In this document: piece by piece, positions 46,104 through 46,291 of the stretch
Numbering within the stretch: position 1 is the first letter of the stretch
Layout of the letters: each line of letters begins with the position of its first letter
Assembly: GCA_001001705.1 (NCBI GenBank)
Contig: LCOG01000003.1
Coordinates: 1 to 46,291 of the forward strand
Length of the DNA: 46,291 bases
Direction: 5' to 3'
From: Parcubacteria group bacterium GW2011_GWA2_47_26
Lineage (GTDB): Bacteria > Patescibacteriota > Patescibacteriia > GWA2-47-26
The notes under the pieces: model-generated
What the model was told of the DNA's origin: nothing
The model's input: only the letters and a program-made list of their open reading frames with translations
Databases searched by the model: none
Program-made: the position numbers and the translations under genes

Positions 46104-46291
46104 TTAGATGGCTACCCTCCCCATCCCCACCTCCAACTTCACAATCTGGGAAGCACGAGGCGGGGTAAGGTCCAGGATAGTAGAACGGTAATGGAGGTAA
46201 CCTTGTTTTTCCAGGGTAATGTAGTATTTGCTCCGGCCCACCAAGAAAGCATACTTGCCAGAGTCATCCGTGATTTGGGTTTCCAGGAGTT
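46104..46291 (-). CDS. C-terminal part of a carboxypeptidase-regulatory-like (Cna-B-type) domain protein
   Basis: The frame is open from the window edge to a TAA at 46104-46106 and encodes about 61 residues. The pattern TDDSGKYAFLVGRSKYYITLEKQGY matches the T-D-x-x-G-x-Y-x-F ... Y-x-(I/L)-x-(V/L)-x-K-x-G-Y strands of CarboxypepD_reg/Cna-B-like beta-sandwiches, found in extracellular proteins as stalk or adhesion modules. The tail (IVKLEVGMGRVAI) looks like a final strand. The start and the rest of the protein lie outside the window. Confidence 0.75.
   Translation of the reverse strand, partial: LLETQITDDSGKYAFLVGRSKYYITLEKQGYLHYRSTILDLTPPRASQIVKLEVGMGRVAI

Overview
The window looks like a chromosomal segment of a Candidate Phyla Radiation (Patescibacteria, probably Parcubacteria-like) bacterium. 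The standard genetic code reads cleanly throughout. Supporting signs are a 16S rRNA gene carrying a ~284-nt group I intron, an enlarged helix-17 region and mismatches to universal primers; a ThrRS without the TGS domain; a short SMC with no recognisable hinge; a one-core EF-Ts; and a 3,114-residue Cys-rich secreted protein. I cannot place the phylum further without a tree.

Layout. 1-2.3 kb: remnant of a POT peptide transporter, a 162-bp inverted-repeat element, a PI3/PI4-kinase-like protein and a small partner ORF. 2.3-9.0 kb: miaA, a CDF metal exporter, thrS, a membrane-anchored baseplate-J-like protein and a WecA/TagO-type transferase. 9.1-9.9 kb: a PaaX/Cas2-like gene between two 46-bp palindromes. 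10-21 kb (all minus strand): a small hypothetical, glyS, frr, a BNR-repeat lipoprotein, holB, a GT4 glycosyltransferase, pgk, ndh, gap, tsf, rpsB. 21-22.4 kb: a HEPN/MNT pair diverging from a lipoprotein cassette. 22.5-32.7 kb: the giant Cys-rich protein with an upstream thrombospondin-type-3 membrane protein. 32.9-42.3 kb: glyA, folD, a second PaaX/Cas2-like gene also between two palindromes, an amino-acid permease, dnaB, recR, rplU, smc. 42.4-46.3 kb: a tiny Pro/Ala-rich ORF, tRNA-Lys, tRNA-Phe, tRNA-Met (the last nested inside a split tRNA-like shell), 16S rRNA on the minus strand with its own promoter, and the C-terminus of a carboxypeptidase-regulatory-like domain protein.

Two themes stand out. 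First, two unrelated-in-sequence PaaX/Cas2-like genes are each bordered on both sides by long palindromes whose outer arms share a consensus (AAYTCGT-N-YYGC). This resembles the way RAYT transposases are bordered by REP palindromes, and no CRISPR array is present; it is my best candidate for an undescribed mobile or repeat-maintaining system. Second, the region is saturated with palindromic repeat families that have inserted in frame into housekeeping genes (miaA, pgk, folD, smc, a glycosyltransferase, a permease, a HEPN gene, the giant gene), extend genes at their 3' ends, form bidirectional terminators at convergent junctions, or abut start codons (holB, recR). Several predicted promoters lie so close to their ATG that the mRNAs would be leaderless or nearly so (the TSP3 gene, smc, rpsB, MNT gene).
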